64,000 bases of DNA. Origin: Saccharospirillaceae bacterium (GTDB lineage: Bacteria; Pseudomonadota; Gammaproteobacteria; Pseudomonadales; Oceanobacteraceae). Under the pieces are notes generated by a model. That model saw nothing but the letters and a program-made list of their open reading frames with translations. It had not been told where the DNA came from and did not search any database. Where the stretch lies: assembly GCA_022448365.1 (NCBI GenBank), contig JAKVCS010000003.1, forward strand, positions 1,550,001-1,614,000. The letters run 5' to 3'. Below, one piece after another: positions 44,072 to 52,785 of this stretch (positions are counted from its first letter, which is position 1; each line of letters starts with the position of its first letter). The position numbers and the translations under genes are program-made.

Positions 44072-44099
44072 AAAGGGGCGCATTCAGCGCCCCTTTTTT
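44072..44099 (+). terminator. Intrinsic terminator after the channel gene
   Basis: AAAGGGGCGC, loop ATTCA, GCGCCCCTTTTTT. Confidence 0.93.
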
Positions 44100-44175
44100 G
44101 TCTCCCTATATAGAGGGTGTGTTAAACTGCCGTCACCTTTGTGTCTGCCACTACGCCTCAGGGCGGGAAACAGGA

Positions 44176-44865
44176 ATGACTAAACAGAAGTACAAGCCGG
44201 GTAAAATCCGCGAACGTAACAATGAGAATATCCTTGCTGCAGCCGAACAGGAGTTCGTACTGCACGGTTTTAAAGGCACCAGCATGCAGTCGATTGCTGA
44301 CCGCGCTGGAGTCCCTAAAGCAAACATCCACTATTACTTCAAAAACAAAGCGAACCTCTACCGGGCACTGCTGGAAAACATCATGCAGGTCTGGAATGAA
44401 GTGCTAGCCGATATTACCCCCGACAGCGACCCTGCCGACGTATTGAGCCGCTTTATCCGCTCCAAAGTTCAGCTTTCGTATACCCATCCCAACGCGTCTA
44501 AAATCTTCGCGATGGAAATTATCCAGGGCGCTCCTCATCTTCGTGACCATCTGAGTCAGAATATGCGTACTTGGGTTAAAGAGCGCTCAGCGGTTATCCA
44601 AAGCTGGATTGATCAGGGCAAAATCCGGGCGATTGATCCTACGCATCTGATTTTTATGATCTGGGCGACAACGCAGCACTACGCTGATTTCGAAACTCAG
44701 GTGCTGGAAGTATTGAATAAACGCCAATACGAACCGGATGATATTGATCAAATTACTGACTTTCTGATTGATATGATTTTTACCCGTCTCGGTTTGACCA
44801 AACCGGAAATTCAGCCGTTCCAGCCGGAAGAGCACGAAGCGGAAACGGAAGTTATCGCTGAATAA
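44176..44865 (+). CDS. TetR-family regulator, RutR-like
   Basis: 229 residues. The N-terminal helix-turn-helix spans ILAAAEQEFVLHGFKGTSMQ and DRAGVPKANIHYYFKNKANLY. The C-terminal ligand domain ends with SWIDQGKIRAIDPTHLIFMIWATTQHYADF, typical of RutR, the uracil/thymine-responsive regulator of pyrimidine and purine use. ATG 44176 is preferred to the in-frame 44098 start, which lies in the terminator. Placed next to the purine importer, it is a candidate controller of the island with a purine or pyrimidine ligand. Confidence 0.85.
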   Translation: MTKQKYKPGKIRERNNENILAAAEQEFVLHGFKGTSMQSIADRAGVPKANIHYYFKNKANLYRALLENIMQVWNEVLADITPDSDPADVLSRFIRSKVQLSYTHPNASKIFAMEIIQGAPHLRDHLSQNMRTWVKERSAVIQSWIDQGKIRAIDPTHLIFMIWATTQHYADFETQVLEVLNKRQYEPDDIDQITDFLIDMIFTRLGLTKPEIQPFQPEEHEAETEVIAE

Positions 44866-44887
44866 CCACAATGACTTGTATCTCTGT

Positions 44888-44908
44888 GGCCACAGGGTTA
44901 CTCTGTGG
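44888..44908 (+). terminator. Weak terminator after the TetR gene
   Basis: GCCACAG, loop GGTTACT, CTGTGGC followed by TTCATCTGTTTCTG. Confidence 0.5.
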
Positions 44909-45043
44909 CTTCATCTGTTTCTGAATTTCTGTTTTTTATTATGCGAACTCTGGTGCGTACATCATCCTCACTGACACTTAGCCTAAAGCTATGGTGGAAG
45001 TGTCTGTGTGCAGCCCGGTTTAATCAATAATAACGAACTCATA

Positions 45044-45093
45044 CTGGCTGCGAATTTACGTAGCCAGCTATTGCAAATTCGCAGCCATTTTTA
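45044..45093 (+). promoter_or_regulatory. Attenuator-like alternative hairpins in the DMT transporter leader
   Basis: TGGCTGCGAATTT (45045-45057) pairs with AAATTCGCAGCCA (45075-45087) and is followed by TTTTTAA, a terminator. The left arm can instead pair as CTGGCT (45044-45049) with AGCCAG (45062-45067). The two folds exclude each other. Upstream, GACACTT and AAGTGTC enclose about 18 nt (44974-45005). Together this looks like a regulated leader, but I cannot match a known riboswitch class. Confidence 0.5.
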
Positions 45094-45117
45094 ACTCCCA
45101 GGGAAAAGGAGAAAATA

Positions 45118-46053
45118 ATGGCCAGTGCACCACCAACCAACAACTATCCTGAAAATACGGTTTATTCTGAAAATAATGCCCAGCGTAATGGTCTTATTAT
45201 CGCTGTAATGGCTGCATTGTTATTTTCCACCAAGCCGATTCTTATTAAATACCTGTATCAACTGGGTATTGAACCATTACCACTGATGACGATTCGTATG
45301 CTAATGGCGCTACCAATCTATTTGATTGTGGGCGCCTACGCCTGGAAGAGACTGCCACAGAAGCCCGATAATTTGCAGCTGTTCAAAGCGGCGATGATTG
45401 GTTTACTCGGTTATTACCTGGCGACGTATCTTGACTTACAAGGGCTGCAATACATCAGCGCTCAGTTTGAACGGGTCATTTTGTATGCATATCCATCCTT
45501 TGTGGTCATTCTCGGCGCCCTGCTTTTTCAACAGAAATTTAAAGCGACGTTAATTTTCCCCTTGTTGCTGACTTACGGTGGCTTAATACTCATGTATGCC
45601 AGTGACATATCAATTTCCGGCCTGTCAGCCGACACGCATCTAAAAGGCGTGTTATTAATTCTGGCCAGTGCTGTATCGTTCGCCTTTTATATTTTGTTCA
45701 GTAAAGAAAGTATCGGTGTACTGGGTAGTTTATTATTCACCAGCATTGCGATGACTTCTGCATCACTGGCAATCAGTATCCACCAGGTGATCGTAAATGG
45801 TGTGCAGTTACAAAACTACAGTGGTGAGGTGTGGTTTTATCTCGCCGTGCTATCGATGTTTGCCACAGTATTACCGTCGTTTATGACCAGTGAAGCCATC
45901 AAACGTATTGGCCCGCAAAAGGCCAGTATGACAGGAACATTAGGGCCAGTGGCCACCAGCATTATGGCGATTATTTTCTTGGGAGAAACCCTGAGTTTTA
46001 GTGGCCTGGTTGGAATGCTATTGGTAATTATTGGTATCCGAAAACTAAGCTGA
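45118..46053 (+). CDS. DMT-superfamily (EamA) transporter
   Basis: 311 residues with ten predicted membrane helices in two EamA repeats. The first is about 25-155 (MAALLFSTKPILIKYLY, MIGLLGYYLATYLDLQGLQYI) and the second about 170-308 (GVLLILASAVSFAFYILFSKES, IAIIFLGETLSFSGLVGML). Such proteins export or import metabolites such as amino acids and purines; the substrate is unknown. AAAAGGAG lies 8 bases before the ATG. A structured leader upstream suggests attenuation, and a terminator follows. Confidence 0.92.
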   Translation: MASAPPTNNYPENTVYSENNAQRNGLIIAVMAALLFSTKPILIKYLYQLGIEPLPLMTIRMLMALPIYLIVGAYAWKRLPQKPDNLQLFKAAMIGLLGYYLATYLDLQGLQYISAQFERVILYAYPSFVVILGALLFQQKFKATLIFPLLLTYGGLILMYASDISISGLSADTHLKGVLLILASAVSFAFYILFSKESIGVLGSLLFTSIAMTSASLAISIHQVIVNGVQLQNYSGEVWFYLAVLSMFATVLPSFMTSEAIKRIGPQKASMTGTLGPVATSIMAIIFLGETLSFSGLVGMLLVIIGIRKLS

Positions 46054-46056
46054 TAA

Positions 46057-46089
46057 AAAAATACCGGCGTTAAACGCCGGTATTTTTTG
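46057..46089. terminator. Bidirectional terminator between the DMT transporter and acyl-CoA ligase genes
   Basis: AAAAAATACCGGCGTT, short loop, AACGCCGGTATTTTTT: a nearly perfect palindrome usable from both sides. Confidence 0.95.
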
Positions 46090-46103
46090 CAGCACTCATT
46101 GCG

Positions 46104-47735
46104 TCAGACACCTGCTGACTCAAGCAGATAATGCTCGTATTGCTTTCGCAGGGGAACTTTATGTAACTTACCGGTTGCAGTGTGCGGGAGTTCATCTACG
46201 AAAACGACAGCATCCGGCGTCCACCACTTAACAATCTTATCTTCCAGATAATCCAGTACGCCCTGTTCATCAATTGATGAGCCTTCATTGCGGATCACCA
46301 GCAGAATCGGACGTTCATCCCATTTATCGTGACGTACACCAATAACACAACACTCGGCCAGTTCCGGATGACCGACTGCAACATTCTCCAGATCGATCGA
46401 ACTGATCCATTCACCACCGGATTTAATAACATCCTTCGACCTGTCCACAATCGTCAGATAGTTTTTATCGTCGATGGTGGCAACATCGCCGGTATCAAAC
46501 CAGCCATCAATAAAGCTGTCGGCGGCTTCATTTTTATAATAACCGTTAATGATCCATGGACCACGGACCATTAAGCGACCATAGGCAACACCATCTCGTG
46601 GCAGTTCATTATTGCTGTCGTCAACAATCTTCATCTCGACACCAAAAACCGGACGACCTTGCTTAGCCTGCAGCTGGTAGCGTTCTTCCAGCGGCATATT
46701 ATCCATGTGCTTATTGCGTGAGTTCAGTGTACCAATCGGGCTCATTTCAGTCATACCCCAGGCATGAATCAGGAAAGCATCGTGCTTCTCCTGAAATGCG
46801 CGAATCATTGAGACCGGCGCTGCCGAACCACCAACAATCACATTTTTTACCGAATCGAGCGTCTTGCCGATACTGTCCATATGATTCAATAGCATCAACC
46901 AGACCGTTGGTACACCCAGTAATAAATCTGGCTGCTCAGATTCGATTAATTGCCATAACGATGCGCCATCCATACCCTGACCAGGGAACACCTGCTTAGC
47001 GCCGGTAATGGCTGCGGAGTAAGGCGTCCCCCAGGCGTTAACGTGGAACATGGGCACCACCGGCAAAAAACAGGAAGTCGATGCCAGACCCATGACCTCT
47101 TTCCCAATCGACGACAGGGCGTGAATGACAGTGGAACGGTGACTATAAACCACGCCTTTCGGGTTACCCGTGGTACCGGATGTATAGCACATTGAGCAGG
47201 CACTGCGCTCGTCAAACTCAGGCCATTGATACTGATCCGACTCGCCTGCAATCAGTGTTTCGTAACAATGTGCATTGTTCAGACGCGTGGTGGGCATATG
47301 ACTTTCGTCACACATCACGATAAAACCCTCAACGCCAGTGATCTGGTCTTTAATGGCTTCCAGCACTGGTACAAAGGTCAGATCAACAAAGATCCAACGA
47401 TCTTCCGCGTGATTAATAATATAAACCAGTTGCTCTGCAAACAGTCGAGGGTTAATTGTATGCAGCACCGCGCCGGTGCCGGAAATGCCATAATAAAGTT
47501 CATAGTGACGGTAATTATTCCAGGCCAGCGTCGCGATCCGGTCGCCCTGATTTATGCCCAAACGGCCAAGCAGGTTGGCGATTTTCCTGGCCCGTTTAGC
47601 CGCATCACCCATGGTGTAACGATGAATATCACCTTCACAACGACGACTCACGATTTCGCTGCAGCCGTGGGTACTTTCTGCATGTTCCAGCAAGCTGGAA
47701 ACCAGCAAAGGACGATCCATAATCTGGCCTAACAT
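46104..47735 (-). CDS. AMP-dependent acyl-CoA synthetase (AlkK/DmdB type)
   Basis: 543 residues. Activates a carboxylic acid with ATP and CoA. Motifs: the P-loop [14 protein letters not shown] (about 179-192), [13 protein letters not shown] (about 330), [12 protein letters not shown] (about 420), [10 protein letters not shown] and the C-terminal catalytic lysine in [11 protein letters not shown]. The N-terminus [19 protein letters not shown] is shared by medium-chain fatty acid and 3-(methylthio)propionate CoA ligases, so either substrate is possible. AGGAGAAT lies before the ATG. Confidence 0.9.
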   Translation of the reverse strand: MLGQIMDRPLLVSSLLEHAESTHGCSEIVSRRCEGDIHRYTMGDAAKRARKIANLLGRLGINQGDRIATLAWNNYRHYELYYGISGTGAVLHTINPRLFAEQLVYIINHAEDRWIFVDLTFVPVLEAIKDQITGVEGFIVMCDESHMPTTRLNNAHCYETLIAGESDQYQWPEFDERSACSMCYTSGTTGNPKGVVYSHRSTVIHALSSIGKEVMGLASTSCFLPVVPMFHVNAWGTPYSAAITGAKQVFPGQGMDGASLWQLIESEQPDLLLGVPTVWLMLLNHMDSIGKTLDSVKNVIVGGSAAPVSMIRAFQEKHDAFLIHAWGMTEMSPIGTLNSRNKHMDNMPLEERYQLQAKQGRPVFGVEMKIVDDSNNELPRDGVAYGRLMVRGPWIINGYYKNEAADSFIDGWFDTGDVATIDDKNYLTIVDRSKDVIKSGGEWISSIDLENVAVGHPELAECCVIGVRHDKWDERPILLVIRNEGSSIDEQGVLDYLEDKIVKWWTPDAVVFVDELPHTATGKLHKVPLRKQYEHYLLESAGV

Positions 47736-47881
47736 AAGATTCTCCTGTCCAACGTTCTTATCTTTATTTTTATCAGGATTTCTACATTAAAAGCCCACAC
47801 ACAAAAAAACAAGCGAGTGCTTGTGTTTTACCGGTACCGCAGGTGTGACAATGCTCGGGCAGAGCCGTCAGGATTATGGAA

Positions 47882-48379
47882 TCAGGTCTGGGGTTTATTC
47901 GCCGAATCCACACGATCCAATGCGCCGATATCCAGAACCGGAGCGGCATCGATATGCTGCGCGTCCATCATATAAGCCACGCGTTCCAGTGATGAGAGGA
48001 TCATAGTTTGCTCCCAATCGTGCAAATCCTGATACTGGCGAATGAAATCATCCTGCAATGGTTTAGGCGCTGCCACCAGTGTGCCAAACGCCTTATCAGT
48101 CAGATACACGTGCACTTTACGCTTATCGGTTTTGCTGCGCTCACGGTAGACGTACTCACCACGTTCAAGACGATCGACAATAGTGGTTACAGTCGCCTGC
48201 GACAACGACACCTGACGCGCGACTTCACCCACCGTCAGATCGCTGTTATCGCGCAGAGTTTGCAGTACCAGTAGCTGCGGAGAGGTAAGACCAGAGGTTT
48301 TACTCAGCTTTTTCGAGTGCAAATCGGTCGCACGAATAATACGGCGTAACGCAACCAATACCTGATCGTATCTTTCCAT
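47882..48379 (-). CDS. MarR-family transcriptional regulator
   Basis: 165 residues with a central winged helix: SPQLLVLQTLRD, EVARQVSLSQATVTTIVDRLE and the wing YVYRERSKTDKRKVHVYLTD. Dimer helices lie at both ends. MarR proteins usually respond to phenolic or acyl ligands. It is encoded 147 bp upstream of the acyl-CoA ligase on the same strand and may control it; the target is inferred from position. Confidence 0.9.
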   Translation of the reverse strand: MERYDQVLVALRRIIRATDLHSKKLSKTSGLTSPQLLVLQTLRDNSDLTVGEVARQVSLSQATVTTIVDRLERGEYVYRERSKTDKRKVHVYLTDKAFGTLVAAPKPLQDDFIRQYQDLHDWEQTMILSSLERVAYMMDAQHIDAAPVLDIGALDRVDSANKPQT

Positions 48380-48447
48380 TCAAATTCCCGGATGTCAGTG
48401 AATGCTGTAAAAAGCAGATAATAAACGATTGGCCAGGGATAAAACAA

Positions 48448-48474
48448 AAATCCCCGCTATTGCGGGGATTTTTA
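48448..48474. terminator. Terminator after the porin gene
   Basis: AAAAATCCCCGC, loop TATT, GCGGGGATTTTT; strong and symmetrical. Confidence 0.93.
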
Positions 48475-48501
48475 TCACTTCTTTATAAAGAAGAATCTGT
48501 C

Positions 48502-49641
48502 TTAGAAGTCCTGACGCAGAGAGATCAGGAAGATCTGTGCATCACCTTCGGTCTTCTTACCAGCGCCATCTTTCGAGCTCAGAGATGCTTGTTCGAACTC
48601 AAAGCGAATCTGATTGCTGTCAGACAGCGTGTAAGTCAGTTGAGCGAATACATTTGCATCCATTTGACGCTGGGTGTCCGCATCATCGGAACCGGCACCA
48701 AAACCAGCGTGCAGATTTACATTTTCGCTCAGCTGGTAGTCACCACCCAGTACCCACATATCACGACCACTATCGCCTTTAGTGTCACGGTCAGCGATGT
48801 AGTAGTTGAAACCTACGTTAGCGACATCAGAAACATCATAACGAGCACCAACGCTGGCTACAGAAGGAGCAGCAACATCGATGTTTGCATCTTTAGCGGC
48901 ATCTGATTCGCTAACTACAGAAGTTTGATAAGCCGCAGTCAAAGCCAGTTTATCAACATTGGCTTCAACACCAACCGTTACACCCGTGATACCGGAGTCA
49001 TTACTTTGAACCTGATCATCTTCATCAACAGAATCATCAACCACTCGGCCATCTTCAGCAATATGAGCAGCAATGGTTGCAGTGAATGCATCACCGCTGA
49101 ACGCACCACCACCGAACGTATAGGCCAGTGTACTGTCGGTACGGAAAGTCTGCGCCATCGATCCCGGCATAACTTCGGTTACATAGTAGTAAGCGCCATA
49201 ACCGTGTACTTCGCTGTACTGCGCGTTTAAGCCACCGTACATCAACAAATAGTTGTCCTGGGTACCAGCGGTCAGAGTGTGCTGTCCGTTAGAAATGCTT
49301 AACCAGCCGTAACGAACGAATGGGTTGGCATTGCCGTCCAGGATACGCGTGCCCAATTCATATTGGTAAGCGGTGGTCAGACCATTCGGTAATGTTGCTT
49401 CGCCTTTAACACCCAGACGCGAGTTGTTACCGTCGCTCAGGCTGAAGCCCTTGTCATCTGAATTTCCTGTAGGAGATTCCATCCCCGCAAAAATGTCACT
49501 ACCACCAACACCATCTGAGTCAGAATAATACTCCAGACCCAAATCAACACGGCCATACAGATCAACTGTTGGTTCCGCGTAAACACTGCTTGCGAACACA
49601 GCGGATGATACGGCAATCGCTAATGTACTTTTCTTTAACAT
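48502..49641 (-). CDS. Gram-negative porin
   Basis: 379 residues. Signal peptide MLKKSTLAIAVSSAVFASSV cleaved after VYA. The mature protein begins EPTVDLYGRVDLGLEYYSD, the classical porin first strand, and ends in phenylalanine (LISLRQDF), the outer-membrane insertion signal. Strands with alternating hydrophobic residues and acidic loops suggest a 16-strand trimeric barrel. ATG 49641 is chosen for GGAGGA 6 bases before it. It lies 65 bp downstream of choV, but its own promoter there is likely. Confidence 0.92.
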   Translation of the reverse strand: MLKKSTLAIAVSSAVFASSVYAEPTVDLYGRVDLGLEYYSDSDGVGGSDIFAGMESPTGNSDDKGFSLSDGNNSRLGVKGEATLPNGLTTAYQYELGTRILDGNANPFVRYGWLSISNGQHTLTAGTQDNYLLMYGGLNAQYSEVHGYGAYYYVTEVMPGSMAQTFRTDSTLAYTFGGGAFSGDAFTATIAAHIAEDGRVVDDSVDEDDQVQSNDSGITGVTVGVEANVDKLALTAAYQTSVVSESDAAKDANIDVAAPSVASVGARYDVSDVANVGFNYYIADRDTKGDSGRDMWVLGGDYQLSENVNLHAGFGAGSDDADTQRQMDANVFAQLTYTLSDSNQIRFEFEQASLSSKDGAGKKTEGDAQIFLISLRQDF

Positions 49642-49706
49642 GGTCTTCCTCCGGTTAAATATCAGGCGTTTCAACACCTTTTCTAATATCAATCGTTGAT
49701 GAGCAT

Positions 49707-50855
49707 CTAACCCAGTAGCGAGTGATATAATTCCCTATCGCCTATATATCCGACGATTTTATGATTTTCTTCGATAAATACAGAGTGATCTGTATCGTAA
49801 CGAATTTCCAACACATCCCGCATTGGAGTATTAACATCTACTATAGTGCCAGCATTTTTCAGCGACGCAATCTCTTGTTCAGCCGTCCAGCGTTGCAGTG
49901 CCAAATGCTGGTCTCGGTAAATGGTCGCCTGCTTATCGCCACTTAACCAATAATCATGTCGCTTACTCAAGCGAAAACCCTTGTCACACTGCTCCAGTTC
50001 CGACAAAGGCTTCATCAGGTCTCTTGCTAACAAAACGTTCATTGGATTGGTATGAGCAACAAAATCTCTTACATAATCATTAGCTGGATTCATCACAATA
50101 TCCTGCGGGTTGCTGTGCTGTACGATCTCACCATCCTTCATGATCGCAATATGATTGCCTATTTTCAGCGCCTCATCGAGATCATGAGATACAAACAAAA
50201 TGGTCTTATTTAGCTTAGCCTGTAACTGTAATAATTCATCCTGTAGCTGGCTGCGAATTAATGGATCCAATGCAGAGAAAGGTTCGTCCATGAGCAAAAT
50301 GTCCGATTCGGTCGCCAGTGCCCGGGCCAGACCAACACGTTGCTGCATGCCACCCGATAATTGTCCGGGCTTATGATCAGCCCATTCAGATAAACCGACA
50401 ATTTCAAGCTGGTCCTTAACACGCGACTGCACTTCCTGCTTACTTAAACCCTGAATTTCAAGCGGCATAGCAACATTTTCAGCCACGCTCAACCAGGGCA
50501 TCAACGCGAACTTCTGAAATACCATCGAGATCGTTTTCATCCGCAACTCACGCTGAGTGTCAGCATCAGCCACCGCGAAGTTCACCATCTGTCCCTGGTA
50601 TTCGATATTCACTTCGCCACGAGAGATCGGGTTCAAGCCATTAACGCAGCGTAATAGACTGGATTTACCAGAGCCGGATAACCCCATCAGTACACAGATT
50701 TCTCCACGCTCTACTTTTAAGGAGGCATTATTGACACCCAGAACCTGTCCCGTTTTATCCAGAATCTGCTCGCGATCACCGCCCCCATCTAATAGTGCAA
50801 GCGCAGCGTCTGGCTGGTCACCAAAGACCACATCCAGATTTTTAATCTCAATCAT
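49707..50855 (-). CDS. choV: Choline/betaine ABC transporter, ATP-binding protein
   Basis: 382 residues. Walker A LMGLSGSGKSSLLR (about 55-68), signature QLSGGMQQRVGLARAL (about 163), Walker B DILLMDEPFSALDP and the H-loop LFVSHDLDEALK. The C-terminal extension after about 270 looks like a shortened CBS-type regulatory domain, as in choline and glycine-betaine ATPases. It overlaps choW by 4 bp. Placed with bet genes, it powers choline uptake. Confidence 0.93.
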   Translation of the reverse strand: MIEIKNLDVVFGDQPDAALALLDGGGDREQILDKTGQVLGVNNASLKVERGEICVLMGLSGSGKSSLLRCVNGLNPISRGEVNIEYQGQMVNFAVADADTQRELRMKTISMVFQKFALMPWLSVAENVAMPLEIQGLSKQEVQSRVKDQLEIVGLSEWADHKPGQLSGGMQQRVGLARALATESDILLMDEPFSALDPLIRSQLQDELLQLQAKLNKTILFVSHDLDEALKIGNHIAIMKDGEIVQHSNPQDIVMNPANDYVRDFVAHTNPMNVLLARDLMKPLSELEQCDKGFRLSKRHDYWLSGDKQATIYRDQHLALQRWTAEQEIASLKNAGTIVDVNTPMRDVLEIRYDTDHSVFIEENHKIVGYIGDRELYHSLLG

Positions 50856-51685
50856 GGAGCCACCTGCTCTTTCTGCTTGAACAGCCGATCTAACAAAATT
50901 GCCAGCAGTACAATCGATAGACCGGCTTCAAAACCACTGGCGATGTCCACGGTATTGAGCGCGCGAACAACCGGCTTACCCAAACCATCGGCGCCAACCA
51001 AGGCAGCGATCACAACCATCGACAGCGACAACATAATACATTGAGTAATACCTGCAGCGATGCTGCTGGCTGCGGCAGGTAACTCGATACGGAAAAGCAA
51101 CTGAGCTTTGGTGGCTCCAAACGATTGGCCAGCTTCAATGAGTTCCTTGGGCACTTCGGAGATACCCAGGTACGTCAGACGAATCGGGGCTGCAATAGCA
51201 AAGATGATGGTGGAAATCAGCCCCGGAACAACACCCAGACCAAACAGAGTCAGGGTTGGAATCAGATAAACAAAAGTTGGTACCGTTTGCATCAGATCCA
51301 ACACAGGTCGAAGTGCACTGAATAGCCAGGGATGATGTGCGGCATAAATACCAATGGGTAATCCGAGTAACATACAAAATACGGTGGCATACAAAACCAG
51401 AGATAGCGTCTCCATGGTTTCCTGCCAATATCCCAGATTCCAGATCAACAACAAGGAAACTACCGCAAAAATCACCAACGGTATTGAACGGTGCAGCCAA
51501 AATGCGGTTGCGGCAATCAAGGTGATGAACGCAGCCGGGTGAAGCCACAGTAACCCGGATGTCAGCAGATCAATCAACCATTCCAGCGAATCGGAAACCA
51601 CATCAAAAAAACCAGAGGCGTTGTCCACCAGCCAGTCAAAAAATACTTCGGTATAATCCCCAAGAGGGATTTTATAATCTTCCAC
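50852..51685 (-). CDS. choW: Choline ABC transporter, permease
   Basis: 277 residues, ProW-like. About six or seven membrane helices. The ABC coupling motif is LIEAGQSFGATKAQLLFRIELPAA (about 181-204). The helix DLMQTVPTFVYLIPTLTLFG is typical of betaine/choline permeases. Second of choX-choW-choV, with a hairpin in the 126-bp gap after choX. Confidence 0.94.
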   Translation of the reverse strand: MEDYKIPLGDYTEVFFDWLVDNASGFFDVVSDSLEWLIDLLTSGLLWLHPAAFITLIAATAFWLHRSIPLVIFAVVSLLLIWNLGYWQETMETLSLVLYATVFCMLLGLPIGIYAAHHPWLFSALRPVLDLMQTVPTFVYLIPTLTLFGLGVVPGLISTIIFAIAAPIRLTYLGISEVPKELIEAGQSFGATKAQLLFRIELPAAASSIAAGITQCIMLSLSMVVIAALVGADGLGKPVVRALNTVDIASGFEAGLSIVLLAILLDRLFKQKEQVAP

Positions 51686-51723
51686 TCACACGCCCGTTAT
51701 GATTGAACCAGTCCATCTGTTGT

Positions 51724-51761
51724 ATTTTGTTTTGCCGGAAATACACCCGGCAAAACAAAAT
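51724..51761. terminator. Long hairpin between choX and choW
   Basis: ATTTTGTTTTGCCGG and CCGGCAAAACAAAAT form a 15-bp perfect stem around an 8-nt loop. On the minus strand it lies after choX, and the arm itself supplies the T-rich tail. It may be a partial terminator or 3' stabiliser that lets choX be made in excess over the membrane genes. Confidence 0.7.
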
Positions 51762-51811
51762 GAATGAATGTGCCGTTAATGTATCGGCACAATTGCTTTG
51801 AATGCTGACGA

Positions 51812-52735
51812 TCAGTCAGTCAGAGCAACAGCAGATTTCAGGGCATCTGCACCGTCTTTGGTTTTAACGCCTTCCAACCAGCGATTCAGTGTTTCCGGAT
51901 TTTGTTTGATCCAGGCTTTGGCTGCGGCTTCCGGCTTTTTACCTTCATCCAGAATAGCTGCCATGATTTCGTTTTCAGCCTGCAGTGTGAAAGTCAGATT
52001 TTTCAGGAACTGGCCGACATTCGGACACTCGCTGGCGTAGCTTTTGCGAACGTTAGTCGCAACAACAGCGCCACCCAGATTAGGACCAAAGAAGTCGTCA
52101 CCACCTTCAAGATACGCCAGTTCGAAATTTGCATTCATCGGATGTGGCTCCCAACCCAAGAAAACAATCCACTTATCACGACGAGTCTTACGCTTAACCT
52201 GCGACAACATACCGGCTTCACTGGACTCAACCACTTCAAAACCTTTCAGGCCGAAAGCATTCTGATCGATCATATCCTGAATCAGGCGGTTACCATCATT
52301 GCCCGGCTCAATACCATAAATTTTGTTATCAAATTTATCAGCATTTTTGGCGATATCGGCGAAGCTTTTAACCCCCGCGTCATACACGTACTTAGGCACA
52401 GCCAGTGTGTACTTAGCACCTTCCAGGTTGGTGACCAGGGTTTCAACTGTGCCACGTTCGCGGTAAGGCTTAATATCCGCTTCCATGGTTGGCATCCAGT
52501 TACCAAGGAAAACGTCGATGTCTTTATTCTCCAGCGACTTATACGTTACTGGCACCGACAACATCTGAGTTTTTGTGTTGTAACCAATGCTTTCCAGCAC
52601 AACAGACGCCACTGCCGTCGTTGCAGTAATGTCGGTCCAACCCACATCAGAAAAGCGTACCGTGTCGCATTGACCCGCCTGACCTGCCATTGGCAAAGCC
52701 AACAGCGCAGAACACATCAAATGTTTAAGTTTCAT
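51812..52735 (-). CDS. choX: Choline ABC transporter, substrate-binding protein
   Basis: 307 residues. Signal peptide MKLKHLMCSALLALPMAGQA, then a ProX/OpuAC-type domain starting CDTVRFSDVGWTDITATTA. The aromatic and acidic box for the choline ammonium group is suggested by DVFLGNWMPTME and FLGWEPHPMN. The leader on the minus strand has an A-rich ACAATAACAAC stretch about 30 bases before the ribosome-binding site GGGAGAAGAAGG. It follows betA by 50 bp. Confidence 0.93.
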   Translation of the reverse strand: MKLKHLMCSALLALPMAGQAGQCDTVRFSDVGWTDITATTAVASVVLESIGYNTKTQMLSVPVTYKSLENKDIDVFLGNWMPTMEADIKPYRERGTVETLVTNLEGAKYTLAVPKYVYDAGVKSFADIAKNADKFDNKIYGIEPGNDGNRLIQDMIDQNAFGLKGFEVVESSEAGMLSQVKRKTRRDKWIVFLGWEPHPMNANFELAYLEGGDDFFGPNLGGAVVATNVRKSYASECPNVGQFLKNLTFTLQAENEIMAAILDEGKKPEAAAKAWIKQNPETLNRWLEGVKTKDGADALKSAVALTD

Positions 52736-52785
52736 ACCTTCTTCTCCCTAATTTTTAATGTTGTATCGTTGTTATTGTGAAATCA

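Noticed and set aside
47226-47732. 168-residue plus-strand ORF opposite the acyl-CoA ligase
   Set aside because: It mirrors the codon structure of the real gene and has no recognisable domain.
51902-52780. 292-residue plus-strand ORF opposite choX
   Set aside because: It is antisense to a well-identified binding-protein gene with a clear signal peptide and ribosome-binding site; the opposite frame has no family features.
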